8,298 nt of DNA from Chitinophaga pinensis (lineage in GTDB: Bacteria > Bacteroidota > Bacteroidia > Flavobacteriales > Flavobacteriaceae), in the NCBI GenBank assembly GCA_943324925.2, contig CALPNL020000084.1, positions 1 to 8,298 on the forward strand. The letters are read 5' to 3'. The notes under the pieces are model-generated. The model did no database searches. It worked only from the letters and a program-made list of their open reading frames with translations, and had not been told where the DNA came from. Shown here in pieces: positions 1-6,076 of this stretch (position 1 is its first letter; every line of letters starts with the position of its first letter). The translations under genes were made by a program, and so were the position numbers.

Positions 1-478
1 CAGCTGAAATCGTATATACTTTTCCAGTCGTATAACCAGTAATAGATCCAGTTCCTGCAAATGTTCCTGAAATTGTAATTTTATTTCCAACTACAAGTCC
101 GTTTGTATTAGTCATTGAGGCACAAGAAAATTGACCTCCAGTTCCAGTAATTACTACACCTGAAAGGGTTGAAAGTCCATAATCAGCAGTACCTGTTGGC
201 GCTGTAGTGGAGGTTCCAGCAACTGTAACTTTCCAAATCCTAACTACGGGTGAGGTACCAGTATTATCAGTATGATAGAGCAAGTCATTAACATTGTATG
301 CAGTACCAGCAGCCCATTGCGAACCATAACTGTCTGCTGTTGGAGCTGAAAGAATTGTTTGAACTGTGGATTGCGCATTGGCATTACCAAAAAATAAAAA
401 TAATATTGCACAAATTAAAGTGTTAAAAGAAAAACTTAAAGTTGAGGATTTTGTTTTTGATAGTAAAATTAATTTCAT
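1..478 (-). CDS. Secreted repeat-containing protein, N-terminal part (cut by window edge)
   Basis: Reading leftward from the ATG at 478 gives 159 codons with no stop before the edge, so the protein continues outside the window. Residues 1-35 form a signal peptide: a basic, Ser/Thr-rich start, a hydrophobic core (LICAILFLFF) and cleavage after GNANA, before Gln36. Residues about 55-96 (WAAGTAYNVNDLLYH, IWKVTVAGTS, APTG) resemble the short aromatic modules with a 'W..G..Y..gD.v' pattern found in carbohydrate-binding and tail-fibre proteins. Residues about 107-159 are Gly/Thr-rich (TGTGGQFSCA, VGNKITISGT, GTGSITGY) and look like one unit of a beta-strand repeat that I recall from phage structural proteins and bacterial surface proteins. 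No enzyme motif is visible. The start is chosen because it directly precedes the signal peptide. The role is unknown; a surface adhesin or a secreted type IX substrate would fit, but the C-terminus that would decide is missing. Confidence 0.8.
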   Translation of the reverse strand, partial: MKLILLSKTKSSTLSFSFNTLICAILFLFFGNANAQSTVQTILSAPTADSYGSQWAAGTAYNVNDLLYHTDNTGTSPVVRIWKVTVAGTSTTAPTGTADYGLSTLSGVVITGTGGQFSCASMTNTNGLVVGNKITISGTFAGTGSITGYTTGKVYTISA

Positions 479-535
479 AATCTGTTGGTTTTGGTTTGTT
501 AATGAGGTTCTAAAATTCGAAAACGTTATAGTAGG

Positions 536-543
536 CAAAATTA
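536..543 (-). promoter_or_regulatory. Candidate -7 box (TAATTTTG) for the leftward secreted-protein gene
   Basis: On the minus strand 536-543 reads TAATTTTG, an exact match to the Bacteroidetes -7 consensus TAnnTTTG. It lies 57 bp before the ATG at 478, giving a plausible leader of about 50 nt. No TTG is seen at the usual -33 distance; the nearest minus-strand TTG (573-575) is 29 bp upstream, which is too far. The match rests on one element in AT-rich DNA and could be chance. Confidence 0.4.
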
Positions 544-622
544 AAATTAATAATTAGTTTTGAAAAATAAATCAATGATTTTTTAAAAAAATTAGGAATT
601 AAATCTAAAAAAAGGTGTATAG

Positions 623-638
623 GTTATAATGCTATAAC
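623..638. terminator. Small perfect hairpin GTTATA-ATGC-TATAAC, possible weak terminator
   Basis: A 6-bp perfect inverted repeat with a 4-nt loop lies about 127 bp downstream of the hydrolase gene stop. On the minus strand a run of seven T (613-607) follows, but only after about 10 unpaired bases, so it is not a classical intrinsic terminator. The stem holds a single G-C pair and is weak. It could end the hydrolase transcript, bind a regulator, or be chance in AT-rich DNA. Confidence 0.25.
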
Positions 639-764
639 AAATGTGTTAATTTTAATTTTTTAAATACATTTAATTTAACAGAATGCTTAATTTTAAAAAA
701 AGGTAAATAAAAAAAATGAAAATTAACTTTTAAACAACCATTTTACTTTTACTATTAATAAATA

Positions 765-1676
765 TTAAAAAAGTAGGTGCACCGCATCCTCCGACATTAA
801 TACTGCATCATGTCCTGAATTGGCAACTGTATGAAATTGCCAATTAAAAGTGGCATGGGTAGAGTTAGCGTAAATTTGACTTTTTGAAAAGAAATAGTTG
901 GCTCTATCAAGTCTATTTAATCCTTGCAAATCACTTTCTGTGTTGTGACGAAGTGATGGGTCAGAACCATTATTATCCAAACTTCCAACAGTAATAAATA
1001 ACTTTTTACTAAAATAATTATTTGGACTTATAGCCGTTATTGGGCAATTCATAATTCCATAAGGATAATTTGCAGCTCCATCTGGAACAGTATACCAACC
1101 ACTATTTGCAGCAATTGCTCTATTGTATCTAGCATTTGGCTTTATTAACACGAATCGATGAACAAATTGTCCTCCACCAGAATGACCAAACATATCATAA
1201 GTAGGGATCGCACTTCCTGAATTGGCTTTGATATAATCAAATAAAGGTTCAATCATTGAAAAGGTCCAAACATTCTCGTTGTTTAAAGTTTGTGAAGTAG
1301 GAAAATTTCCATCTTGGTATACATTTCCTATTTGATAAGAACTTCCTCCAGGAAAATCGATACTATTAAATTCAGGCGCAAATACCATAAATCCGTATTG
1401 ATTTGAGGCATTAATCCATATGTTTCGATAATCGCTTGCATTTCGTTCATCTCCATGAAACACAATTACAATTGGCATATTTGAACGATTTCCAGAGGGA
1501 ATATTATAGAAAACATTAATTGGTTTTTGAGGCAACCCAGAATAGGTAAAAACAAATTGATTTGACCCAGAACTTAATTGATTATTTAATTCTGTAGAAG
1601 CTTTATCTTTCGAACAAGAAACGAAAAGTAAAACTAAAACAAAAAATATTGAAGTTTTAATGAAATAATTTTTCAT
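765..1676 (-). CDS. Lipoprotein with alpha/beta-hydrolase fold (putative esterase or depolymerase-like)
   Basis: This 303-residue protein begins with a lipoprotein signal peptide: KNYFIK, a hydrophobic core, then LFVS-Cys21, followed by SKDK. The mature chain should be lipid-anchored, in the periplasm or at the outer membrane. The rest reads as a compact alpha/beta hydrolase. A strand plus oxyanion loop lies at PIVIVFHGD (68-76). The nucleophile elbow GHSGGG has Ser166. A probable acid is in TVGSLD (Asp234), and the likely catalytic His289 is in NSGHD near the C-terminus. The order Ser-Asp-His is canonical. The overall shape is that of small feruloyl-esterase or polyhydroxybutyrate-depolymerase-like secreted hydrolases, but the substrate cannot be read from the sequence. 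The ATG at 1676 fits the signal peptide exactly. The gene diverges from the plus-strand cluster with 206 bp between starts. No exact TAnnTTTG box is seen upstream on this strand. Confidence 0.85.
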   Translation of the reverse strand: MKNYFIKTSIFFVLVLLFVSCSKDKASTELNNQLSSGSNQFVFTYSGLPQKPINVFYNIPSGNRSNMPIVIVFHGDERNASDYRNIWINASNQYGFMVFAPEFNSIDFPGGSSYQIGNVYQDGNFPTSQTLNNENVWTFSMIEPLFDYIKANSGSAIPTYDMFGHSGGGQFVHRFVLIKPNARYNRAIAANSGWYTVPDGAANYPYGIMNCPITAISPNNYFSKKLFITVGSLDNNGSDPSLRHNTESDLQGLNRLDRANYFFSKSQIYANSTHATFNWQFHTVANSGHDAVLMSEDAVHLLF

Positions 1677-1738
1677 AATTTAATAACAATTTAAAAAAAA
1701 ACTTGATGATTGCATAATTAGTTTACAAGATTACAAAA

Positions 1739-1761
1739 AAATAATTAAGTGTTAATTATTT
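1739..1761. promoter_or_regulatory. Palindrome with 10-bp arms, candidate operator between divergent genes
   Basis: The arms AAATAATTAA and TTAATTATTT are perfect inverted repeats around a 3-base spacer GTG. The site lies between the divergent hydrolase and Ig-repeat lipoprotein genes. It covers the place where a -33 element would sit for the candidate -7 box at 1767-1774, so a dimeric regulator bound here could block or activate transcription. The arms are pure A/T in an A/T-rich region, so chance symmetry is a real alternative. No known regulator consensus was recognised. Confidence 0.35.
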
Positions 1762-1766
1762 ATATA

Positions 1767-1774
1767 TATATTTG
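1767..1774 (+). promoter_or_regulatory. Candidate -7 box (TATATTTG) for the plus-strand gene cluster
   Basis: TATATTTG matches the Bacteroidetes -7 consensus TAnnTTTG exactly and lies 108 bp before the ATG at 1883, implying a leader of about 100 nt. No TTG is present at the usual -33 position, which is occupied by the palindrome at 1739-1761. A promoter needing an activator would fit this, but a chance match at the end of a (TA)n run is possible. Confidence 0.4.
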
Positions 1775-1882
1775 TTTTTTTATAATTATTTTAAAACAAT
1801 AATTCTATTTTTAATTTTTTGTTTTAACACTATAAAATAAATGAAATATAAATAATAATTATTCCTAAATCTCCTTTTTATA

Positions 1883-3184
1883 ATGAAACCATTTTACAAA
1901 TATTCATTAAAATTTTCTGTATTTTTTTTACTATCATGCATTATATCTTGCTCAACCGAAGATGTAAGCCCATTTCCACCTACAATTGGAACTTTTACTG
2001 TCCCTGCAAAACGAATGGGTAGTTTGCCTTTTTTATTAACTCCACCAACTTCAAATAGTTCGGGTTCTTTTTCCTACACTTGTGCGGATCCTTCAATTGC
2101 AACAATTAGTGGATCAACTGTAACGGTTGTTGGAATTGGCACAACTACAATAACAGCTACTCAAACTGCAGATGGTGGTTACGGTTCAGGATCAGTTACT
2201 GCAACATTCACAGTTTCTCAATTAGAACCTCCAACAATTGGCGTGTTTAATGTTCCTTCCAAAATTATGGGAAGTGCTCCTTTTCAAATAATTCCTCCAA
2301 CCTCAAATAGTGGTGGTGCTTTTTCATACACTAGTAGTAATACAGCCGTTGCAACAATAAGCGGGTCTACAGTTACTGTTGTGGGTGTTGGAACTTCAAC
2401 TATTACAGCAACTCAAGCTTCATTTGGAACATTTGCTTCAGGTAGTACAACTGCTACATTTACAGTTACAACTAATATTCCAGCAGCAAATATTGCTTCT
2501 GATAATTTTGACGCAGCAGCTGGAACTGCTTTAACAGCAAATGGCTGGGTAGCTCATAGTAGTACCACGACTAACCCAATTTTAACCACTTCACCAGGAC
2601 TTTCATTTCCAAACTATTTTGGATCTGGAATAGGAAATGCTGCTAGTGTAACAAGTATTGGTCAAGATGTTTCTTTGCAGTTTACTTCAGTTTCATCAGG
2701 AACTGCTTATGCTTCATTTCTTGTAAAAGCGGCTGCATCTCCTTTATGTATTGATCAATATTTCTTTGGTTTTGGAAATAATGATGTTGCAGATACAGCT
2801 TATAGAGGCAAGTTAATTATCAATCAAGATGCTACAAATCCTGCCAAATTCAAATTTGGATTTGCAGCTAATTTAACCAATAGATATACAACAAATCTTT
2901 ATGATTATGGAACTACTTATCTTGTAGTTATTAAATATAAAATTATTGGACCAACTGTTACAAATATTAACGGAAACCTTGGTCGTGATGAAATGAGTTT
3001 GTATGTTTTTGACACTACTTCCAGCTATCTAACTGAACCTACAGTTTCAACTATAGGTATTGAAGATACTGCTTCAGTAGATATTCTGCCTGGTAGAGTA
3101 GTACTTAGACAAGACAATACCAATTCCCCAAATGTTATTATTGATGGATTGAGAGTAGATAGTTCTTGGAATCTTAGAAATTAA
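1883..3184 (+). CDS. Lipoprotein with two Ig-like (BIG2-type) repeats and a C-terminal jelly-roll-like domain
   Basis: This 433-residue protein has a lipoprotein signal peptide ending IIS-Cys23, followed by STED. Residues 32-111 and 116-195 are two ungapped 80-residue repeats, about 69% identical by my hand alignment. Each contains a TISGSTVTVVG core with the 'xVATIsGsTVTvvGxGTsTITAtQ' pattern typical of bacterial Ig-like group 2 domains. Residues about 206-433 form a separate beta-rich domain: NFDAAAGTAL, then ASFLVKAA, YFFGFGNND, YRGKLII, KFKFGFA and TYLVVIKYK, closing with IIDGLRVDSSW. That ending is familiar from concanavalin-A/LamG-like modules of Bacteroidetes surface proteins. No catalytic residues stand out, so a binding or structural role at the cell envelope is likely. 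It is the first gene of the plus-strand series, 22 bp before the first porin's ATG, so co-transcription is probable. A role in binding the cluster's substrate is inference. Confidence 0.85.
   Translation: MKPFYKYSLKFSVFFLLSCIISCSTEDVSPFPPTIGTFTVPAKRMGSLPFLLTPPTSNSSGSFSYTCADPSIATISGSTVTVVGIGTTTITATQTADGGYGSGSVTATFTVSQLEPPTIGVFNVPSKIMGSAPFQIIPPTSNSGGAFSYTSSNTAVATISGSTVTVVGVGTSTITATQASFGTFASGSTTATFTVTTNIPAANIASDNFDAAAGTALTANGWVAHSSTTTNPILTTSPGLSFPNYFGSGIGNAASVTSIGQDVSLQFTSVSSGTAYASFLVKAAASPLCIDQYFFGFGNNDVADTAYRGKLIINQDATNPAKFKFGFAANLTNRYTTNLYDYGTTYLVVIKYKIIGPTVTNINGNLGRDEMSLYVFDTTSSYLTEPTVSTIGIEDTASVDILPGRVVLRQDNTNSPNVIIDGLRVDSSWNLRN
1976..2215 (+). repeat. Ig-like repeat unit 1 of the lipoprotein
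   Basis: This codes for residues 32-111, one 80-residue BIG2-type unit running from PPTIGTFTVP to TATFTV. It aligns without gaps to unit 2, with about 55 of 80 residues identical by hand count. The DNA has drifted at many third positions, so the duplication is not very recent. Unit 1 contains a Cys (SYTCAD) where unit 2 has Ser. Confidence 0.8.
2228..2467 (+). repeat. Ig-like repeat unit 2 of the lipoprotein
   Basis: This codes for residues 116-195, starting PPTIGVFNVP and ending TATFTV, and is separated from unit 1 by four linker residues (SQLE). The strongest conservation is in the ATISGSTVTVVG core and the ITATQ strand. It is followed by a short Thr/Ala linker into the C-terminal domain. 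Confidence 0.8.
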
Positions 3185-3206
3185 TTTGATAAAGTTAGAA
3201 ACAAAA

Positions 3207-4520
3207 ATGAAGAATCTAAAAAGGATACTAACTTTAAGTATTTTACTGGTTTTGGTTGTAGAATATTCAAATGCACAAGAAATTGTACTAAACAAATATA
3301 AATTTGGAGAGGGTTTGGGCTTTTCAGGAAAAGACAATAATTACAAAATGGAAATTTCAGGATATCTTCAGCCTTACACCGAAAGTAAAAAATATCTTGA
3401 TAATGACGATGCTACATCATATAATAGAATGAGAATGAGAAGAGCTCGTTTGCAATTTTCAGGAAGTTCGAAAAAAGAAAAAATATCATATCGATTACAA
3501 TTTGATTTAACTGGTGGTGACGAAAGTGATACCCCTGTTGGAAGTTTAGTTTATGATGCCTGGATTGGATATGATTTAACCAAAAGAATAAAACTAACTT
3601 TTGGACAAAAAGCAACTTCTACCGACAATCGTGAATTAGGAATGCGTTCAAGCACTTTGCAATTAGTTGAAAGAAGTCCAGTTTCTGCAGCATTTGCATC
3701 TGTTCGTGAATTTGGATTTTTTGCTGAATCTACTTACAAAGTATCCAAGCAATCGTATATTAAGCCAGAATTTGCTATTACAAATGGTGATGGATTAAAT
3801 GTTTTTGGAAAAGACCATGGAGGTTTAAAATACGGTGGAAGAATTGATTATTTACCCTTTGGATTATTCAATAATTTTGGGCAATACCGTCAGGCTGATT
3901 TGGAAAGAGAATTAACTCCAAAATTTGTAATAGGCGCTAATTATAGCTATAATGTTGGAATTAGCGACCGTAGAGGAAGTGAAAGCGGAACCATATTATA
4001 TTTGGACAATCAAAACAATGAATTGTTACCAGATTACTTGAAATATGGTATTGATTTTTTATTTAAATACAGGGGTTTTTCACTTTTAGGAGAATATGTA
4101 AATGCCTCTGCCAAAGTTCCAAGCGAAATTACAAAAAGAGTTCGTGTAGATGGAACAACAGCAACTTCTTTTTTAGTTAACGGAATTCAGGATGTGGATA
4201 GTTATATTAAAGGCAGAATGATGGTTGGTGAGGGTTATAATCTTCAAAGCGGCTATGTTTTTAAAAATCGTATTTCAATAGATGGTCGAGTTGCCTTTTT
4301 AAAACCTGAAACTAATTCATTTTTAAATAACGGAACGTATTACAATCGGTCTAATTATTATACCTTAGGAATTACCAAATACTTAGCTCGAAATTATGGG
4401 GCTAAAATCCAATTGGATTGCACTTATATCAATGCTAAACCAGGATCTAATGATATAAATGGAAATTTGATAAAAGGAAATGAATTTATAACCCGATTAA
4501 TTACTACTATTTCATTTTAA
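3207..4520 (+). CDS. OprO/OprP-type outer-membrane porin (first copy)
   Basis: From the ATG at 3207 this is a 437-residue beta-barrel protein. Residues 1-23 are a signal peptide (MKNLKR, a Leu/Val core, EYSNA) cleaved before Gln24. A longer frame opens at a TTG at 3186 but would add seven residues before a complete signal peptide, so the ATG is preferred. The mature chain has the layout of the phosphate-selective porin O/P family of Bacteroidetes. It shows an N-terminal ISGYLQP strand, a basic stretch RMRMRRARLQFSG (74-86), YDAWIGYDL leading to LTFGQK (130-135), REFGFF, GGLKYGGRIDYLPFG (205-219), KYRGFSLLGEYVNASA (287-302), and a terminal Phe as expected for barrel assembly. 'Phosphate-selective' is only the family name; the solute is unknown. 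The gene starts 22 bp after the lipoprotein stop and ends 4 bp before the peptidase ATG. It is clearly paralogous to the second porin downstream. Confidence 0.88.
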   Translation: MKNLKRILTLSILLVLVVEYSNAQEIVLNKYKFGEGLGFSGKDNNYKMEISGYLQPYTESKKYLDNDDATSYNRMRMRRARLQFSGSSKKEKISYRLQFDLTGGDESDTPVGSLVYDAWIGYDLTKRIKLTFGQKATSTDNRELGMRSSTLQLVERSPVSAAFASVREFGFFAESTYKVSKQSYIKPEFAITNGDGLNVFGKDHGGLKYGGRIDYLPFGLFNNFGQYRQADLERELTPKFVIGANYSYNVGISDRRGSESGTILYLDNQNNELLPDYLKYGIDFLFKYRGFSLLGEYVNASAKVPSEITKRVRVDGTTATSFLVNGIQDVDSYIKGRMMVGEGYNLQSGYVFKNRISIDGRVAFLKPETNSFLNNGTYYNRSNYYTLGITKYLARNYGAKIQLDCTYINAKPGSNDINGNLIKGNEFITRLITTISF

Positions 4521-4524
4521 TATT

Positions 4525-6069
4525 ATGATCAATAAAATCAAATTACTGGTTTTTTTAAATCTGATTGTTTCTCCAATGTTTGGACAATTCAATCCACAAA
4601 ATGATGAAATAACAAAAAAGTTTTTTCCTGATTCTGAATTGGACATTCATACGCCTTCATTTTCTAAAAAAGGGTTTACCAATTATGATGATATGATGTT
4701 GTATCTTAACAAGTTGGTTGCAGATCACCCAAAAGAAATTACTCTTTCCTTTATTGGCGAAAGCCAAAAAAATAAAAAAATTCCAATGGTAGTTTTGAAT
4801 AAAGACAATGGAAAAGAAAAAGTAAAAGTTTGGTTTCAAGGCGGACTTCATGGCGATGAACCTGCAGGAACTGAAACAATGTTATTTTTATTAGACAAAG
4901 TACTCAATGATCCTAAATATTCATATTTATTAGACAAAATTACTCTTTCAATAGTTCCAATGGCCAACATTGATGGTTATGAAAAACTCGATCGTTATGC
5001 TGCTAATGGTTTGGATTTAAATAGAGACCAAGTGAAATTGATGTGTAAAGAAAGTAATTTCTTGAAAAAAGCATTTAGTGATTTTGGAGCAGAAGTAGCA
5101 GTTGATTTTCATGAATACCGACCATTCAGAAAAGAATTCGGATTGCTAGGAACAGACGGAATTTGTTCAATATACGATGCGATGTTTATGTATTCAGGTA
5201 ATTTGAATTTACCTCAAAACTTAAGAAGTTATACACAGAATGTTTTTGTTGGTAATGCCAAAAAAGTATTAGAGTCCAATAATTTCATTTATAGAGATTA
5301 CATAGCTAGTGTGAAACACAATAATGAAGTTCATTTTAATCAATGTACTACAGAGGCAAGATCAAGTACAACTTCTTACGCTTTAACCAATTGTATTTCT
5401 TCTTTAATTGAAATTCGTGGAGTAAATCTTCATAAAACATCATTTAAAAGAAGAATAAAAACCACTTTTTTAATTGCAACATCATTTTTAAAAACAGTTT
5501 ATGACGATGCCTCAAATATTAAAGAAGTTCTTAGGCTTTCTAATAATGCAAAACCGGAGAACTTAGTAGTTGTTGCCAATAAACCTAAGGAAAATCAAAC
5601 AATTAGAGCGATAAGTTTAAAAGATAATTCAGAGATTTCTTTGGATGTAAAAGTCAATAATGCTTTAAAATGTACTCCTGTTTTAGAAAGAAAAAGACCG
5701 GTTGCTTATTTAATTCTTCCAGAACAAAAAATCCTAGTTGATAAATTAATTATTCTAGGATTAAAGGTAGAAGAACTAGCTGAAGATAAAAAAATAAAAG
5801 TAGAATCTTATACTGTTTCATCAATATACGTTAATCCAGATGAAGAAGAAGGTTATAATTCTCAAAAGGTAGAAACAAGCGTTTCTAAAATAGAAAAATC
5901 TTTTCCAAAAGGAACATTTATTGTTTATTTGGATCAAAAAAATTCAAAAATGGCAACTGAAGTATTAGAGCCAGAAAGCGAAAATGGGTTTATCAAATTT
6001 GAAACTCTAAAAGTTATTAAAAATCAAGAATTACCAATTTATAGATACTTAACCAATGAAAAAATATAA
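4525..6069 (+). CDS. Exported M14-family zinc carboxypeptidase
   Basis: This 514-residue protein has a signal peptide (MINKIKLLVFLNLIVSPMFG) cleaved before Gln21 and no lipobox, so it is probably periplasmic or secreted. The M14 metallopeptidase domain spans about 50-330. The zinc ligands are visible as GGLHGDEPAG (His109, Glu112) and VDFHEYRP (His196). DLNRD supplies Asn166/Arg167, the usual carboxylate-binding pair, and Glu296 in SLIEIRG fits the general base. All expected catalytic residues are present, so it should be active, removing C-terminal residues from peptides or hydrolysing a related amide. The C-terminal 180 residues (RPVAYLILPEQ, LIILGLKVEEL, GTFIVYLDQ, LEPESENGF) match the long accessory region of large Bacteroidetes M14 enzymes. 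The ATG lies 4 bp after the porin stop, and the end overlaps the extended frame of the next porin. Its position between two porins and before a dicarboxylate symporter suggests a nutrient-scavenging role. Substrate specificity cannot be read. Confidence 0.9.
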   Translation: MINKIKLLVFLNLIVSPMFGQFNPQNDEITKKFFPDSELDIHTPSFSKKGFTNYDDMMLYLNKLVADHPKEITLSFIGESQKNKKIPMVVLNKDNGKEKVKVWFQGGLHGDEPAGTETMLFLLDKVLNDPKYSYLLDKITLSIVPMANIDGYEKLDRYAANGLDLNRDQVKLMCKESNFLKKAFSDFGAEVAVDFHEYRPFRKEFGLLGTDGICSIYDAMFMYSGNLNLPQNLRSYTQNVFVGNAKKVLESNNFIYRDYIASVKHNNEVHFNQCTTEARSSTTSYALTNCISSLIEIRGVNLHKTSFKRRIKTTFLIATSFLKTVYDDASNIKEVLRLSNNAKPENLVVVANKPKENQTIRAISLKDNSEISLDVKVNNALKCTPVLERKRPVAYLILPEQKILVDKLIILGLKVEELAEDKKIKVESYTVSSIYVNPDEEEGYNSQKVETSVSKIEKSFPKGTFIVYLDQKNSKMATEVLEPESENGFIKFETLKVIKNQELPIYRYLTNEKI

Positions 6070-6076
6070 AACAAAA

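Larger units (their letters stand above)
479..764. other. AT-rich intergenic gap between two leftward genes
   Basis: These 286 bases separate the stop of the hydrolase lipoprotein gene from the start of the secreted-protein gene. I see no convincing gene. The plus-strand open frame across 366-557 overlaps the N-terminus of the real minus-strand gene and has no coding features. The gap holds the candidate -7 box at 536-543 and the hairpin at 623-638. Its size and the separate promoter candidate suggest that the two leftward genes are transcribed independently. Confidence 0.6.

Noticed and set aside
366..557. Plus-strand open frame of 63 codons
   Set aside because: It overlaps the signal-peptide end of the real minus-strand gene, is Lys/Asn/Ile-rich as expected from random AT-rich DNA, and has no recognisable features.
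660..673. Inverted repeat TTAAAT-AC-ATTTAA
   Set aside because: It is made only of A/T in its arms, with no T-run or promoter context; such symmetry is expected by chance here.
1760..1770. Short (TA)n run as a functional repeat
   Set aside because: It is only about 11 bases long in A/T-rich intergenic DNA; noted only because it adjoins the candidate -7 box.
3186..3206. TTG at 3186 as the start of the first porin
   Set aside because: It would add MIKLETK before a complete signal peptide. The ATG at 3207 gives a normal N-terminus and the same upstream context as the second porin.
3074..3337. Minus-strand open frame of 87 codons
   Set aside because: It lies across the end of the lipoprotein gene and the start of the first porin, both well supported; it is a shadow of their coding strand.
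3412..3615. Minus-strand open frame of 67 codons
   Set aside because: It lies entirely inside the first porin gene, with no domain or signal of its own.
4657..4851. Minus-strand open frame of 64 codons
   Set aside because: It lies inside the M14 peptidase gene; its Phe-rich translation is the complement of Lys-rich coding DNA.
6056..6076. ATG at 6056 as the start of the second porin, with a 14-bp overlap
   Set aside because: It is possible, but the ATG at 6077 starts a standard signal peptide and matches the first porin's start context; kept only as an alternative.
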